Below, one piece after another: positions 1 to 9,462 of a DNA stretch of 64,000 nucleotides (its first letter is position 1; each line of letters begins with the position of its first letter). Made by a program: the position numbers and the translations under genes. The notes under the pieces were generated by a model. That model had not been told where the DNA came from, ran no database searches, and saw nothing but the letters and a program-made list of their open reading frames with translations. The DNA comes from Akkermansiaceae bacterium (GTDB lineage: Bacteria; Verrucomicrobiota; Verrucomicrobiia; Verrucomicrobiales; Akkermansiaceae): the NCBI GenBank assembly GCA_019634595.1, contig JAHCBC010000003.1:868001-932000 (forward strand), given 5' to 3'.

Positions 1-910
1 GGTGGTAGTGGTCCGGAAAAAGGTCCGGGGTGATCCCGGGAACCACCGCCAGGTCGTGGAACGGCGTGTTCGTCTCCGCGAGCAACCTTAGCACCGGAGC
101 CGCGACCTGATAGCCTTCCGGCATCGGCACGCTGATGACATGAAGTTCCGCCCCCATCTCCCGGGCTGTGGCGATGAAACGCCTGAGCGCCTCCACGCTT
201 CCGGCATCAGAGGGATCTCCGCCACCTCCGGACGGTTCCGCCTGTGCCGCCTTGGGACCGATGTCCTTTCCTGCGGTCAAGACCGGCCATGCCGCCTCAA
301 ACCCCGGCAGGTAGGAGTAGCCGATGCGGGTCCGGACCCGGTCCTTGTTCGCGAGCAGGTGGGAAGTCGCCCCCATAACAAGGCTGATGGCATCATCATT
401 GCTCCGCATCGAGCGCGCAGCGGCCAACAGGTCCTGCGCCCCCACGAAGTAAGCGCCCAGCGTCTCCGGAGTGACGGGTTGGTCGAGCAGGTGGACCCGC
501 CCGGTGAACAGCAGGATGACATCCGGATGGGAGCCGGCGTTCGCGAAGTAACGCTTCACCCCCCAGTCCCATTGGGCCACTGAGCTTCCATCCGGCGCGA
601 ACAGCTCCGCCTGGGTCCGCAGCTTCTTGCCATCCTGCGGCCAGCCGCCCCCCCCGCCGAGTTGTTTCAGATCCACACCGCTCCGCGACAGCGAGTTCCC
701 GACCACCAGCACCGTCCGCACCTCCTCCGGCGCGGCCGCGATGCGGGCGGCGGTTTCCGGGGTGGCGATGATGTTGAGCAGGTCCAGGGAGAGAGAACCC
801 GCGAAGTTCCGGACCAGCCCTTCCAACAACAGGAAGGACATCACGAGCACGAGCACCACCTTCCACTCGTTCCTCTTCGGCTTGTCTGTACCTGGATAGT
901 CCTCTTTCAC
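1..910 (-). CDS. SGNH-like acetyltransferase/hydrolase partner of MBOAT protein (3' end off window)
   Basis: The frame reads from a GTG at 910 to the window edge, about 303 codons, so the C-terminus is missing. An N-terminal membrane segment (about residues 18-30) is followed by VVGNSLSRSGVD, which resembles the SGNH block I with GNS in place of GDS. A DHYH string close to the window edge could be the Asp-x-x-His of block V. It starts 12 bases after the MBOAT gene on the same strand. By analogy with AlgI plus AlgJ/AlgX it probably completes acetyl transfer to a polysaccharide in the periplasm (inference). The GTG start is chosen because the frame has no earlier ATG after the MBOAT stop. Confidence 0.72.
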   Translation of the reverse strand, partial: MKEDYPGTDKPKRNEWKVVLVLVMSFLLLEGLVRNFAGSLSLDLLNIIATPETAARIAAAPEEVRTVLVVGNSLSRSGVDLKQLGGGGGWPQDGKKLRTQAELFAPDGSSVAQWDWGVKRYFANAGSHPDVILLFTGRVHLLDQPVTPETLGAYFVGAQDLLAAARSMRSNDDAISLVMGATSHLLANKDRVRTRIGYSYLPGFEAAWPVLTAGKDIGPKAAQAEPSGGGGDPSDAGSVEALRRFIATAREMGAELHVISVPMPEGYQVAAPVLRLLAETNTPFHDLAVVPGITPDLFPDHYH

Positions 911-922
911 AGCAGTTGGGGA

Positions 923-2350
923 TCAGAACCGGAAATAGATGAACTCCTGCTGCACCGGTGAGCCGAAGAACAGGATCATCCAGAGCATGTAGACATAAAT
1001 GACGGCGCGCCACCCCCAATGCGTCTTCGTCAGCGCGAGCAGGTCACCTTTTTTCTCACACCACCACTCATAGGCCACCAACGGGACCAGATAGAGCGCC
1101 ATCAGTGAAAGCATGCCGGTCTCCAACCCGCCGAAGTGCCAGCCGCCCCCCGCCAGACGGCCCAGCATGGCGAATGCCTGGCTGGCGGAATCCGCACGGA
1201 AAAACAGCCAGCAAAGGCAGACCAAATGGAATGTGACCGCCATCTTCACGAAGGCGGCCAATCTTCCGTCACCCTCCTGCCCGTCCCGCGGCTGCTGCTT
1301 TCCGGACACCAACCGGTGGACCGCCAGCCACCCGCCATGCAGAGCCCCCCATATGATATACGTCCATGCGGCGCCGTGCCAAAGGCCGCCGAGCAGCATC
1401 GTGAGAATGAGGTTGCAGTAAGTCCGGACCGACCCCTTGCGGTTGCCTCCCAGCGGAATGTAAAGGTAGTCCCGCAGCCAGGAGGAAAGGCTGATGTGCC
1501 AGCGCTGCCAGAACTCCTGGGGCGACTTCGCGAAATACGGATGGCGGAAATTCACCACCAGGTCGAACCCCAGCCACTTGGCCACCCCCTGCGCGATCGA
1601 TGAATAACCGGAGAAGTCGCCGTAAATCTGGAAAGCGAGCGCATAGATGCCCAACAGGATCTCCCACGCACCCAGTTCCGCCGCGGGACGGGCGAAGATA
1701 TGGTTCGAGATGAGCGCCATGTTGTCCGCGATCACCACCTTCCGGAAGAGGCCGCTGAGGACAAGATACAGCCCATCCCGGAAACGCTCCTCATCCAGGG
1801 GTTTGCGCGGGTTTGCGATCTGCGGCAAGAGGTGGGACGAACGCTCGATGGGACCGGCGAGCACCAGCGGGAAAAACGAGACGTAGAGGGTGAAATCCAG
1901 CAGGTTCCGGGTCGGAGAGGTCTTGTTCCTGTAGACGTCGATGGTGTAGCTGAGCTTCTGGAAAGTATAGAACGAGATGCCGACCGGCAGGACCAGATGG
2001 ATGCCCGGAATGCCCCCTGTAATCCCGATGCCGGCCAGAAACGAATTGAATTCGTTGACGAAAAATCCAAGATATTTGAAGATCCCTAACAGCCCCAGGT
2101 TGAAACACACTGAAACAATCAGCCAGGTCTTGCGTCTGGGACCCGCCCCGGCACCGGCGATCCGCTGCGCGACAAAGAAATCAACCAGTGTGGAAAACGC
2201 GATCAACCCGAGGAAGCGCCAGTCCCAATAGCCGTAGAAGGTGTAGCTGGCGATGACGAGGAAGCGGTTCTGCCACCGGTGATCCAGGAACCGGTAAATC
2301 AGCGCAACCAACGCGAAGAAAATCCAAAAAGTGTAACTATTGAATAGCAT
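923..2350 (-). CDS. MBOAT family O-acyltransferase (AlgI-like)
   Basis: A 475-residue polytopic membrane protein that should move acetyl groups across the membrane for O-acetylation of an exported polysaccharide. The family core FWQRWHISLSSWLRDYLYIP lies near residues 280-299, and the catalytic His sits in GGLWHGAAW near residue 325. The ATG at 2350 begins MLFNSYTFW, where AlgI-like proteins start; upstream in-frame sequence reads as non-coding. It is followed by the SGNH-like partner gene. The exact polysaccharide acceptor cannot be told from the sequence. Confidence 0.92.
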   Translation of the reverse strand: MLFNSYTFWIFFALVALIYRFLDHRWQNRFLVIASYTFYGYWDWRFLGLIAFSTLVDFFVAQRIAGAGAGPRRKTWLIVSVCFNLGLLGIFKYLGFFVNEFNSFLAGIGITGGIPGIHLVLPVGISFYTFQKLSYTIDVYRNKTSPTRNLLDFTLYVSFFPLVLAGPIERSSHLLPQIANPRKPLDEERFRDGLYLVLSGLFRKVVIADNMALISNHIFARPAAELGAWEILLGIYALAFQIYGDFSGYSSIAQGVAKWLGFDLVVNFRHPYFAKSPQEFWQRWHISLSSWLRDYLYIPLGGNRKGSVRTYCNLILTMLLGGLWHGAAWTYIIWGALHGGWLAVHRLVSGKQQPRDGQEGDGRLAAFVKMAVTFHLVCLCWLFFRADSASQAFAMLGRLAGGGWHFGGLETGMLSLMALYLVPLVAYEWWCEKKGDLLALTKTHWGWRAVIYVYMLWMILFFGSPVQQEFIYFRF

Positions 2351-2506
2351 GAAGCTGGATCCGGCACCCGGTGTTCCCCCCGGCCCGGGCGGCATGATAG
2401 CAATCCGTAATGCCGACCAATGGCAACAAACTTTTCCGGGGCGACGCCGGACGGACGGCGACCTGACGCCCACCCGTTCACCGCACTCCCGATGTAATCC
2501 AGCCCG

Positions 2507-3700
2507 ATGAGACGCCTGCTTTTCGTATCAAACCTCTTCCCGGACGCGGAACACCCCATCCGGGGTCTCGACAATGCCACGTTGCTGCACGCGCTGCGTG
2601 ATGAATGGGACATCCGCGTCCTCAGCCCCCGCGCGGTGATGCCACCGTGGCGCAAGGCCGGGGCGCGCCCGCGGGAACAGGACCGGGTATTCTCCCCGCA
2701 GTACATCCCCTGCCCCTACGTGCCGAAGTTCGGAAGCTTCTGCAATGACCGGCTGATGGCCCGCTCCCTCTCACGCGCCTTCGGACACACCATCGGCGAA
2801 TTCAAGCCGGATGTCGTGCTGTGCTCCTGGCTCTATCCGGATGGCTGCGCCGTGGTGGATCTGGCCGCGCGTCACCAGGTGCCGGTCGTCCTGATCACCC
2901 AGGGCACCGACACCCACGGCTATCTCGGATCCCCCACACGGCGCAGGAAGATCGTTTCCGCGATCAAGCGCAGCGCGGCCGTCATCTGCCGCAGTGGAGA
3001 TCTGGCCCGCCGGCTGCATGAAGCGGGCGCGGACAAGGAACCGCTCAAGGTCATCTACAACGGTGTGGACATCCGCGATTTCCGCCCGCGTGACCAGCAG
3101 GAGGTGCGCGGGCAACTCAACCTGGACCGGGAACAGCCGGTGCTGCTTTTCGTCGGCAACTACCTGCCGGTGAAGAACCCGTTGATGCTCATACGCGCCC
3201 ACGCGGAACTCAACCGGCGGCGTGAAGGGCGCGGCGAATCCCCTGCCCGGCTGGTACTGGTCGGGGACGGGCCGCTGCGGGAGGAAATGGAGGGCGCCAT
3301 CGCGCGGGAGGGCTATCGCCACCTGGTGGATCTCCGCGGGAGGGAAGCCCCTGCGGAGGTGGCCCGGTGGATGAATGCGGCGGACCTCCTGTGCCTCACC
3401 AGCCACAACGAAGGATTCCCCAATGTGATCCTCGAAGCGATGGCCTCCCGCCTGAAGGTGGTCAGCACGGATGTCGGCGGCATTTCGGAACTGGTGGACC
3501 GCCCGGAGCGGGGGATCCTGACACCAGCGGGAGATCCCGGCGCCTACGTCCACGCACTGGAACAAGCCCTCGGCGGAACTCCCCCCTTTCCACCCGGGCC
3601 GGCCCCGGCCAACGCCACGGACTTTGGCTGGAGCACCGCCGCGAACCGATATACCGACATCCTCCTGGACGCCTGCCCGCCCCGGCGGGATCCGGCCTGA
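2507..3700 (+). CDS. glycosyltransferase family 4
   Basis: A 397-residue GT-B fold cytoplasmic glycosyltransferase. The N-terminal domain starts with LLFVSNLFPDAEHPIRG. The C-terminal nucleotide-sugar domain contains VLLFVGNYLPVKNP and the GT4 signature HNEGFPNVILEAMASRLKVV near residues 306-325, with the E-x7-E spacing typical of retaining GT4 enzymes. It lies divergently from the MBOAT gene and 52 bases upstream of the polymerase-like gene, so the two probably share a transcript. Sugar specificity is not readable. Confidence 0.9.
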   Translation: MRRLLFVSNLFPDAEHPIRGLDNATLLHALRDEWDIRVLSPRAVMPPWRKAGARPREQDRVFSPQYIPCPYVPKFGSFCNDRLMARSLSRAFGHTIGEFKPDVVLCSWLYPDGCAVVDLAARHQVPVVLITQGTDTHGYLGSPTRRRKIVSAIKRSAAVICRSGDLARRLHEAGADKEPLKVIYNGVDIRDFRPRDQQEVRGQLNLDREQPVLLFVGNYLPVKNPLMLIRAHAELNRRREGRGESPARLVLVGDGPLREEMEGAIAREGYRHLVDLRGREAPAEVARWMNAADLLCLTSHNEGFPNVILEAMASRLKVVSTDVGGISELVDRPERGILTPAGDPGAYVHALEQALGGTPPFPPGPAPANATDFGWSTAANRYTDILLDACPPRRDPA

Positions 3701-3752
3701 CATGCCGCTTCACACGGCCCCGCTGATACCCTAGCGTCTCCGCCGACACCTG

Positions 3753-5198
3753 ATGGAATTCTTCTTCGCTGTTTTCTTTTTGCTCTTCTACTTCCTGCGC
3801 CCGCAGGACTGGGTGCCGGGACTGATCGGGATGAATCTCATCAAGCCCATCATCGTCACGTGGGTGGCCGCGCTTTTCATGGGCCGGTCGATGGCCTCGC
3901 CCTTCCCCGGACTGCTGAGGACGCCCCATGACTGGGTCATACTCTCCTATTTCATCTATGTGGTGTGGACGGCCCCGGACTCCACCGGAGCCTTTTCGGG
4001 GTTTCTCCCCCTGGTCGCGTTCTATGCCCTCACCGTGCAGTCGATCACCTCCTGGGAACGCCTCCTTTCCTATCTGAAATGGTGGACGATCGCGCTCGTG
4101 ATCGTCTCGATCATCGCAAACCTCATTCCGCTGGGAATCGACCTGACGGGGGGGAAAGCCTATATGGAGGAGTTCGGCCGCCTCTGCATCGGAACCTGGA
4201 TCCACGGGAATCCGAACTCACTCGCGCACTCCGTGGTGGTGGTGATGCCCGTCGCCTACCTGCTGTATTTCTGGAAAGGCAGTTCCCTGGGGAAATGGGT
4301 GATCTTCCCCCTGTTTGCCGGACTCGCCTACTGGTGCGTGTTCCAGACAGCATCAAAAGGAGCGTTCGTGGTGGGGGGCATCACGCTCGTGAGCGTGTTC
4401 GTCATCGGCAGGCCGAAGATGGTCCAGGTCTTCATGGCGGTGGTTTCACTCACCGTCGGGATGAGCGCCCTCAGCTTCCTGCCCCGGATGGCGCAGATGA
4501 ACGACCTCCGGGCTGATGAAGGGGTGCAGGGACGCCTGCTCGCCTGGGAAATGGCGCGCGGGGTGACGAAAACACGTTCCACGGGAGCTGGCTGGCAAGA
4601 GTTCGTAGCGCTGATCGACTGGAAGGAAGGGAACACCGTCATCCATGACATTCCGAAGGCCACCCACTCAAGTTACGTGCAGGTGGGTGCGGACCTCGGC
4701 ACCTACGGGCTTTTCCTCTATGTCGCCGGCCTGTGGTGTGCGGTGCACACGCTGTTGAAATTCCGGCCGGCCAATGACGACGAGGACCGCTGCCGGAGGG
4801 CCCTTGCCGTCCTGCTGCTGGCCACGGCTGCCTCCGGCTGGATGATCAACCGGCAGTATCATACGGAATACTTCCTCGTCATCGCCGCAACCGCCGCCTT
4901 GCACCGGTTGCGCATGAGCAGGGAAGGGGTGGCACCACCCGCCGTGGAGGCTCCGCCGGAAGACAATAATCCCCTTTCCGAAGATCCCGATGACGAGGAA
5001 TCCGCCGCAACATACGAAATGCCGGAAACCGAACGGAGGGAAGACGAAGTGGCCCCGATCTTCAGCACCAGGGAAGATACCGAAACGGCCCCTCCCAAGC
5101 CCTTCTGGAACCGCCTGAGCCTGATGGATCTGGCAGCCTGTTCGGGCCTGACCTACGCGATTTTCTGGTGCTGGGATTATATCCTCACGAGCCTTTGA
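3753..5198 (+). CDS. O-antigen ligase/polymerase (Wzy-like) family membrane protein
   Basis: A 481-residue polytopic membrane protein. About ten hydrophobic segments occur in residues 1-390, with a large loop near 235-300. This pattern fits the Wzy_C/O-antigen ligase family, which joins lipid-linked oligosaccharide repeats in the periplasm. Unusually, residues about 390-455 form a charged tail rich in Glu, Asp and Pro, followed by a final hydrophobic segment, LAACSGLTYAIFWCWDYIL. Neighbours are two GT4 genes and the chain-length kinase, so polymerisation of the cluster's glycan is the likely job (inference). Confidence 0.78.
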   Translation: MEFFFAVFFLLFYFLRPQDWVPGLIGMNLIKPIIVTWVAALFMGRSMASPFPGLLRTPHDWVILSYFIYVVWTAPDSTGAFSGFLPLVAFYALTVQSITSWERLLSYLKWWTIALVIVSIIANLIPLGIDLTGGKAYMEEFGRLCIGTWIHGNPNSLAHSVVVVMPVAYLLYFWKGSSLGKWVIFPLFAGLAYWCVFQTASKGAFVVGGITLVSVFVIGRPKMVQVFMAVVSLTVGMSALSFLPRMAQMNDLRADEGVQGRLLAWEMARGVTKTRSTGAGWQEFVALIDWKEGNTVIHDIPKATHSSYVQVGADLGTYGLFLYVAGLWCAVHTLLKFRPANDDEDRCRRALAVLLLATAASGWMINRQYHTEYFLVIAATAALHRLRMSREGVAPPAVEAPPEDNNPLSEDPDDEESAATYEMPETERREDEVAPIFSTREDTETAPPKPFWNRLSLMDLAACSGLTYAIFWCWDYILTSL

Positions 5199-5207
5199 GC
5201 GCTCCCC

Positions 5208-5234
5208 ATCCCGGGTTTCCACCACCCCCGGGAT
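5208..5234. terminator. GC-rich inverted repeat between convergent genes
   Basis: Perfect 8-bp arms, ATCCCGGG and CCCGGGAT, surround an 11-base loop between the 3' ends of two convergent genes. No clear T-run follows on either strand, so it may be a bidirectional processing or weak termination structure. Confidence 0.4.
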
Positions 5235-5244
5235 CCGGCCGTCC

Positions 5245-6432
5245 TCAGTCTCCGGAACCGGGCTTACGGCCCGCCAGTTCTTCGTAGAGCCGGCTGTAAC
5301 CATTGACCATGGAAGCCAGTGAAAACCGCTGCTCCGCGGTTCTGCGGGCCCCCGCCCCCAGTTCCGCGAGGAGAGGAAGATCCGAGGCGATGTCCCCGAG
5401 CACCCGGACCAATGCCTCCGGGGTGGCCATTTCGCGCAGGAAACCGTTGACACCCTCAACCACGACTTCGTTCGCACCACAGGCGGGATGCACCAGGCAA
5501 GGGACCGCACAGGCCATGGCCTCGAGCATGACGTTCGAGAGGCCCTCACTGTCGGACGGAACCACCAGCAAATCCATCATCCGGTAGAAATCGACGGTTT
5601 CAGACTGGTAGCCGGCCCACACGATCCTCTCCTTCACCGGACTCTCCGCGATTTTCCGCAGGATGTCCTCCCGCTCCGCCCCGTGATCCCCGACAATGAG
5701 CAGCCGCAGCCTGGGATGACCGGCGGAAAGCCTCCCGAACGCCTCGATCAATCTAGCGTGCCCCTTCAATGCAACGAACCGGCCGACAATGCCCAACACC
5801 ACGGCGTCCTTTTCCAGCCCCCAGGCCTCCCGGAGCAAAGCCCGCTCCCCATCCTGAACGGGAGCGAACCGCGCGCAGTCAACGCCATTGAGGATCACCC
5901 TGATCTTTTCCCCTGGGAAACCATGGTTGACCAGATCCGTCCGGAGGCCCGCGGAGACGGTATGCACCCCACCGCAAACACGATAACCGAGCTTCCGCAA
6001 CCATTTGCGCCTCCAGACCATCTCCGCCGGACGCATCTGCCCGTGTTCCCCCTGGAGAACCGCCGCACGCCCACCAGCCAGAACGCCAGCCAACGAACCG
6101 TAGATCAACGGCCCGAGATTGTGGGTATGGAGAATGTCCGCCGCCTCGCTGCGGATCATCCGGGCAAGCGACCGGGCCGCGGAAAATCGGAAACCGGGCG
6201 CTTTCCCCAGACAGACGACCTTCACATCATTCCGCAGCCTGCGGGCAAAATCCCCCACCCGTTCCAAGCAAACGATGGCTGTACGGAATTCCGAAGGATC
6301 CAGCCCATTGGCAAGGTTCACCACACCGTTTTCCAGTCCCCCGGGTTCCAGCGATGTGACCAGATGGAGAACCTGGATTTTCCCCCGTGGTGTTGCCTGC
6401 GGGGAGGTTCCCGGGAAATCTGGATTTCTCAT
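5245..6432 (-). CDS. glycosyltransferase family 4 (PEP-CTERM/EPS-associated type)
   Basis: A 395-residue GT-B glycosyltransferase. VLHLVTSLEPGGLENGVVNL at residues 20-39 is the donor/acceptor loop typical of GT4 enzymes in exosortase-linked polysaccharide loci. The C-terminal half has VLGIVGRFVALKGHARLIEA and PSDSEGLSNVMLEAMACAVP, with the conserved Glu pair. It is the only minus-strand gene between 2.5 and 10.9 kb and converges on the polymerase gene. It should add one sugar to the lipid-linked repeat in the cytoplasm. Confidence 0.9.
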   Translation of the reverse strand: MRNPDFPGTSPQATPRGKIQVLHLVTSLEPGGLENGVVNLANGLDPSEFRTAIVCLERVGDFARRLRNDVKVVCLGKAPGFRFSAARSLARMIRSEAADILHTHNLGPLIYGSLAGVLAGGRAAVLQGEHGQMRPAEMVWRRKWLRKLGYRVCGGVHTVSAGLRTDLVNHGFPGEKIRVILNGVDCARFAPVQDGERALLREAWGLEKDAVVLGIVGRFVALKGHARLIEAFGRLSAGHPRLRLLIVGDHGAEREDILRKIAESPVKERIVWAGYQSETVDFYRMMDLLVVPSDSEGLSNVMLEAMACAVPCLVHPACGANEVVVEGVNGFLREMATPEALVRVLGDIASDLPLLAELGAGARRTAEQRFSLASMVNGYSRLYEELAGRKPGSGD

Positions 6433-6621
6433 CTACTGACTTGCTGAAAGGTGGGCTGACAGACGGATTACCGGCAAAAAAACCGCTGCGGCGCAAGACA
6501 AGAACACAAGCCGCCCCTAGGGAAGATGACCCTTGACAGCCCATGCCCGGAGGACAACAACTGGCCGGGGAATTAGCTGATCATGAGAGGGATTGCCATT
6601 CATTTTTTACAACAGGAGATC

Positions 6622-6903
6622 ATGAACCTGCACCCCATGATCTATTGGGGGATCGCTGTGGTTTGGCTATTGCTTCTGATCTCCGCCGTGACCAGCATCC
6701 GGACCCTGGAGATTCCGGTCGCAGTCAAGGTGGTGTGGCTCCTGCTGATCCTGCTCCTGCCCGTCGCCGGACTCGCGCTTTACGCTCTCCGCTGCCTGTT
6801 CAAGTCCGACTGGCAGGCACTTGCCCCCCTGTTCCACTCCCGGAAATTGAACCAGCAACTGCCATCGGGCAAAGCGTCCGCCGCCCCTCGCGGCAAAGCG
6901 TGA
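6622..6903 (+). CDS. small membrane protein with PLDc_N-like domain
   Basis: A 93-residue protein with two hydrophobic helices, residues 7-22 and 34-54, and a basic C-terminal tail. The YWG...P...K..W..L.LLLPV.G pattern resembles the PLDc_N domain found alone or ahead of phospholipase D enzymes. An AGGAG lies three bases ahead of ATG 6622; an in-frame ATG at 6583 is possible but has no clear ribosome site. It sits 15 bases before the chain-length kinase gene, so an accessory role in polymer export is possible but unproven. Confidence 0.62.
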   Translation: MNLHPMIYWGIAVVWLLLLISAVTSIRTLEIPVAVKVVWLLLILLLPVAGLALYALRCLFKSDWQALAPLFHSRKLNQQLPSGKASAAPRGKA

Positions 6904-6918
6904 TATAGGATCACCAGC

Positions 6919-9186
6919 ATGAGCGACCCTTCCAACAAACCGAAGTTTGATCCCCTCAAACTCATCTCCCAGCTCCTGTCTTACGCGAAACATGTAAGAC
7001 TCATGCTACTGATGATGGCGGGCGGCCTGATGGCCGGCATCGTTGTCTACATGTTCGCCACCCCGACCTACCGTTCAACGGGGCTGGTGAGCATGCACGG
7101 CTTCGGCGCCCCGCTGGTTGACCGGGAGGTCCCCGAGACCTATCAGACCTCGGCTTTCCACAGGAGTTTCCTCACCCGCTTCCGCTCCGCACCCATCCAG
7201 CTCGCGGCAGCGAAGCGACTGGGGGTGGTGGGTGACGGAGCCACCAGCGAGGATCTGCTCCGCATCATTCCCAGCCTGGTGGTCCTGCCCGTGGACGGCC
7301 GGAACCTGGAACTGACGGTTGTCGCCCATGACCCGCGTATCGTCCGGGAGTTTCCTCAGGCGATGGTCAACGCCTACCAGGAACTCCAACAGGAGAACTA
7401 CGAAGAGTACCGCGACGAGGCGTTGAGACGCTACACTGAACAGGTCGATCGCCTGGAGCAGGAAATCTCACAGACGATCTCATCCCTTTCCTCCGTCGAG
7501 CGGGATCAGAACCTCACCGAGGCGATGCTCGAACAGCAGAGCCTCCTCGACATCCCCAAACAACTGATCCAGACGCGGGAGAAGCTGGCCCGCATGAGAG
7601 ACGTCAGGACACTCCTCACCAACCTGGAGAACCAGACCCAGGCTGATGGGGACGACACGAGCACAGGTCCGGGCAACAAGATCGGAAACATGATGTCATT
7701 GCTCTCACTGTTGGGCTCATTCGAAAATGAGACCGAGGTGAATGTGGGTGATGTCATGCCTGCCGCAGGACAATTCAAGGGCTCCCTCACCGCAACCAGA
7801 AGCAAAGAAACCAACCATATCGTCTCGCCTGCGGAAGTTGACGCCATCGAGCCATGGCGAAAGCTGGAAAAGGAGCGCCGCCTGCTGATCAGCCAGATCC
7901 AGCAGAACTCCGGCATCTACCAACCCGGCCACCGGGTGATGAAGGAACTCAACCAGAAGCTTGAGGACACGGAGCGCGCTCTGGAGACCGAGTTCAAGAT
8001 GCTGCGCCAGAAGTTCGACCTGAATTACGCCAGCCTCGAGGACAAGGAAAAGCAACTTCAGGCACGGGTGCCCGAGTATCACGCCGTCACCGAACAAGTG
8101 GGGAAATCCTCACACATCTACTCCACCATCGCCGCCAAGCAGAAGATGTGGGATCAAGCCAGGGAGCGTCTCGCCCAGAAGCTGGCGACAGTGACGTTCG
8201 CGGAGGATTTCGACTGGGTCGAGCTTCGCTTCAAGGGACTGGTCAGCCTGCGGGATGACATCCCGGTCTCCCCGAGCAAGGTCAAGATCGCAATCCTCGC
8301 CGTCGCCGTCGGTCTCGCCGGTGCTTTCGGGGTTCCCACCGCCCTCAACCTCCTGAACACATCGGCTTCCACAGTTCCCCAACTGGAACAGCTCACCGGG
8401 CTCGAAGGCATCGGCATTGTCCCGCTCACCTCCAAAGCCATGCTGGAAGATGTGGCCCGCTCGCCCGCCCAAGGGGCGACGGTTCCAAACTATCTCCTGG
8501 AGTGCTTCCGGGTCATCCGCGCCAACATCATCATGCACCCCAGCCGGCGGAACCGCTCACAGGTGGTTTTGGTGACCAGTGCGAGGCCGCAGGAAGGAAA
8601 AACCACCCAAGCCACCAATCTTGCATGGGCGTTCCAGTCGATGGGTGAGAGAACATTGCTGCTGGACTGCGACCTTCGCCGCGGCCGGGTTCACGGAATC
8701 GTCGGCATCGACAAGGCCCCCGGGATGACCCGCCTGCTTTTGGGGGAATGCAGCCTTCAGGACGCGATCCACAACATGGGGCCGGGCGGATTCGATGTGA
8801 TTCCCCGCGGCCCCGTCATCGCCGGAACCACCGAGCTTCTCTGCCAGGACGTGTTCAGCAACATGCTGGATCATTTCCGGAAGACCTACGACCGCATCGT
8901 CATCGACGCCCCCCCTGTCCTGGGCCTCAGTGAATCCAGCTCCCTCCAAAAGGTGGTCGATGGTACGGTTCTCGTCGTGCGGGCTGAAGCAACCGGCCGC
9001 AAGGATGTGCTGGATGCCCTCTCCCTCCTCCGGCGCTCACAGGCCCACTTCTTCGGCTTCGTGCTCAACGCAGTGGACCTTTCGAAGCTGGGGAATTATT
9101 ACAACTACTACTATTACTCCGCGCCATACTACGATCAGATGGAGTCGGAGGAAGAACCCGCGCAACTGGCTGGAAGCCGGTCCTGA
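6919..9186 (+). CDS. polysaccharide chain-length regulator fused to BY-type tyrosine kinase
   Basis: A 755-residue Wzc-like protein that should control polymer length and export from the inner membrane. Transmembrane helices at about 28-47 and 455-478 bracket a long periplasmic region with coiled-coil character (about 150-420). The cytoplasmic kinase domain carries the Walker A string SARPQEGKTT (about 555-564), Walker A' LLLDCDLRRG and Walker B IVIDAPP. The C-terminal tail has a Tyr cluster, YYNYYYYSAPYY (about 726-737), the usual autophosphorylation site. No partner phosphatase gene is seen nearby. Confidence 0.93.
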   Translation: MSDPSNKPKFDPLKLISQLLSYAKHVRLMLLMMAGGLMAGIVVYMFATPTYRSTGLVSMHGFGAPLVDREVPETYQTSAFHRSFLTRFRSAPIQLAAAKRLGVVGDGATSEDLLRIIPSLVVLPVDGRNLELTVVAHDPRIVREFPQAMVNAYQELQQENYEEYRDEALRRYTEQVDRLEQEISQTISSLSSVERDQNLTEAMLEQQSLLDIPKQLIQTREKLARMRDVRTLLTNLENQTQADGDDTSTGPGNKIGNMMSLLSLLGSFENETEVNVGDVMPAAGQFKGSLTATRSKETNHIVSPAEVDAIEPWRKLEKERRLLISQIQQNSGIYQPGHRVMKELNQKLEDTERALETEFKMLRQKFDLNYASLEDKEKQLQARVPEYHAVTEQVGKSSHIYSTIAAKQKMWDQARERLAQKLATVTFAEDFDWVELRFKGLVSLRDDIPVSPSKVKIAILAVAVGLAGAFGVPTALNLLNTSASTVPQLEQLTGLEGIGIVPLTSKAMLEDVARSPAQGATVPNYLLECFRVIRANIIMHPSRRNRSQVVLVTSARPQEGKTTQATNLAWAFQSMGERTLLLDCDLRRGRVHGIVGIDKAPGMTRLLLGECSLQDAIHNMGPGGFDVIPRGPVIAGTTELLCQDVFSNMLDHFRKTYDRIVIDAPPVLGLSESSSLQKVVDGTVLVVRAEATGRKDVLDALSLLRRSQAHFFGFVLNAVDLSKLGNYYNYYYYSAPYYDQMESEEEPAQLAGSRS

Positions 9187-9462
9187 TGACCGGCAGGCTT
9201 GCCCGGGCCTGTTCCAGAATATTCTTGAATCGGGCATGAATTCTGCGGCATTATAGCCGTGGAGGGATCGCCATGATCCTACTATAACAGCGGCGTTTCC
9301 GGCATGCGCTGACCGCCCTGAAGACAATGACCCGGCACCAACCGGGGATCCACCCTGCCATCAGATCGAAAATCATGCCAGGCCGCTCCGCCAACAGGTC
9401 CAAGGGCCATGCATTGAAGCGAAGGTAACGCTTCCTGCGAACAGACCACTCATTTCCATACC

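Noticed and set aside
6583..6621. Start of the PLDc_N-like protein at ATG 6583
   Set aside because: No ribosome site precedes it, while AGGAG lies close to ATG 6622; the choice is not certain.
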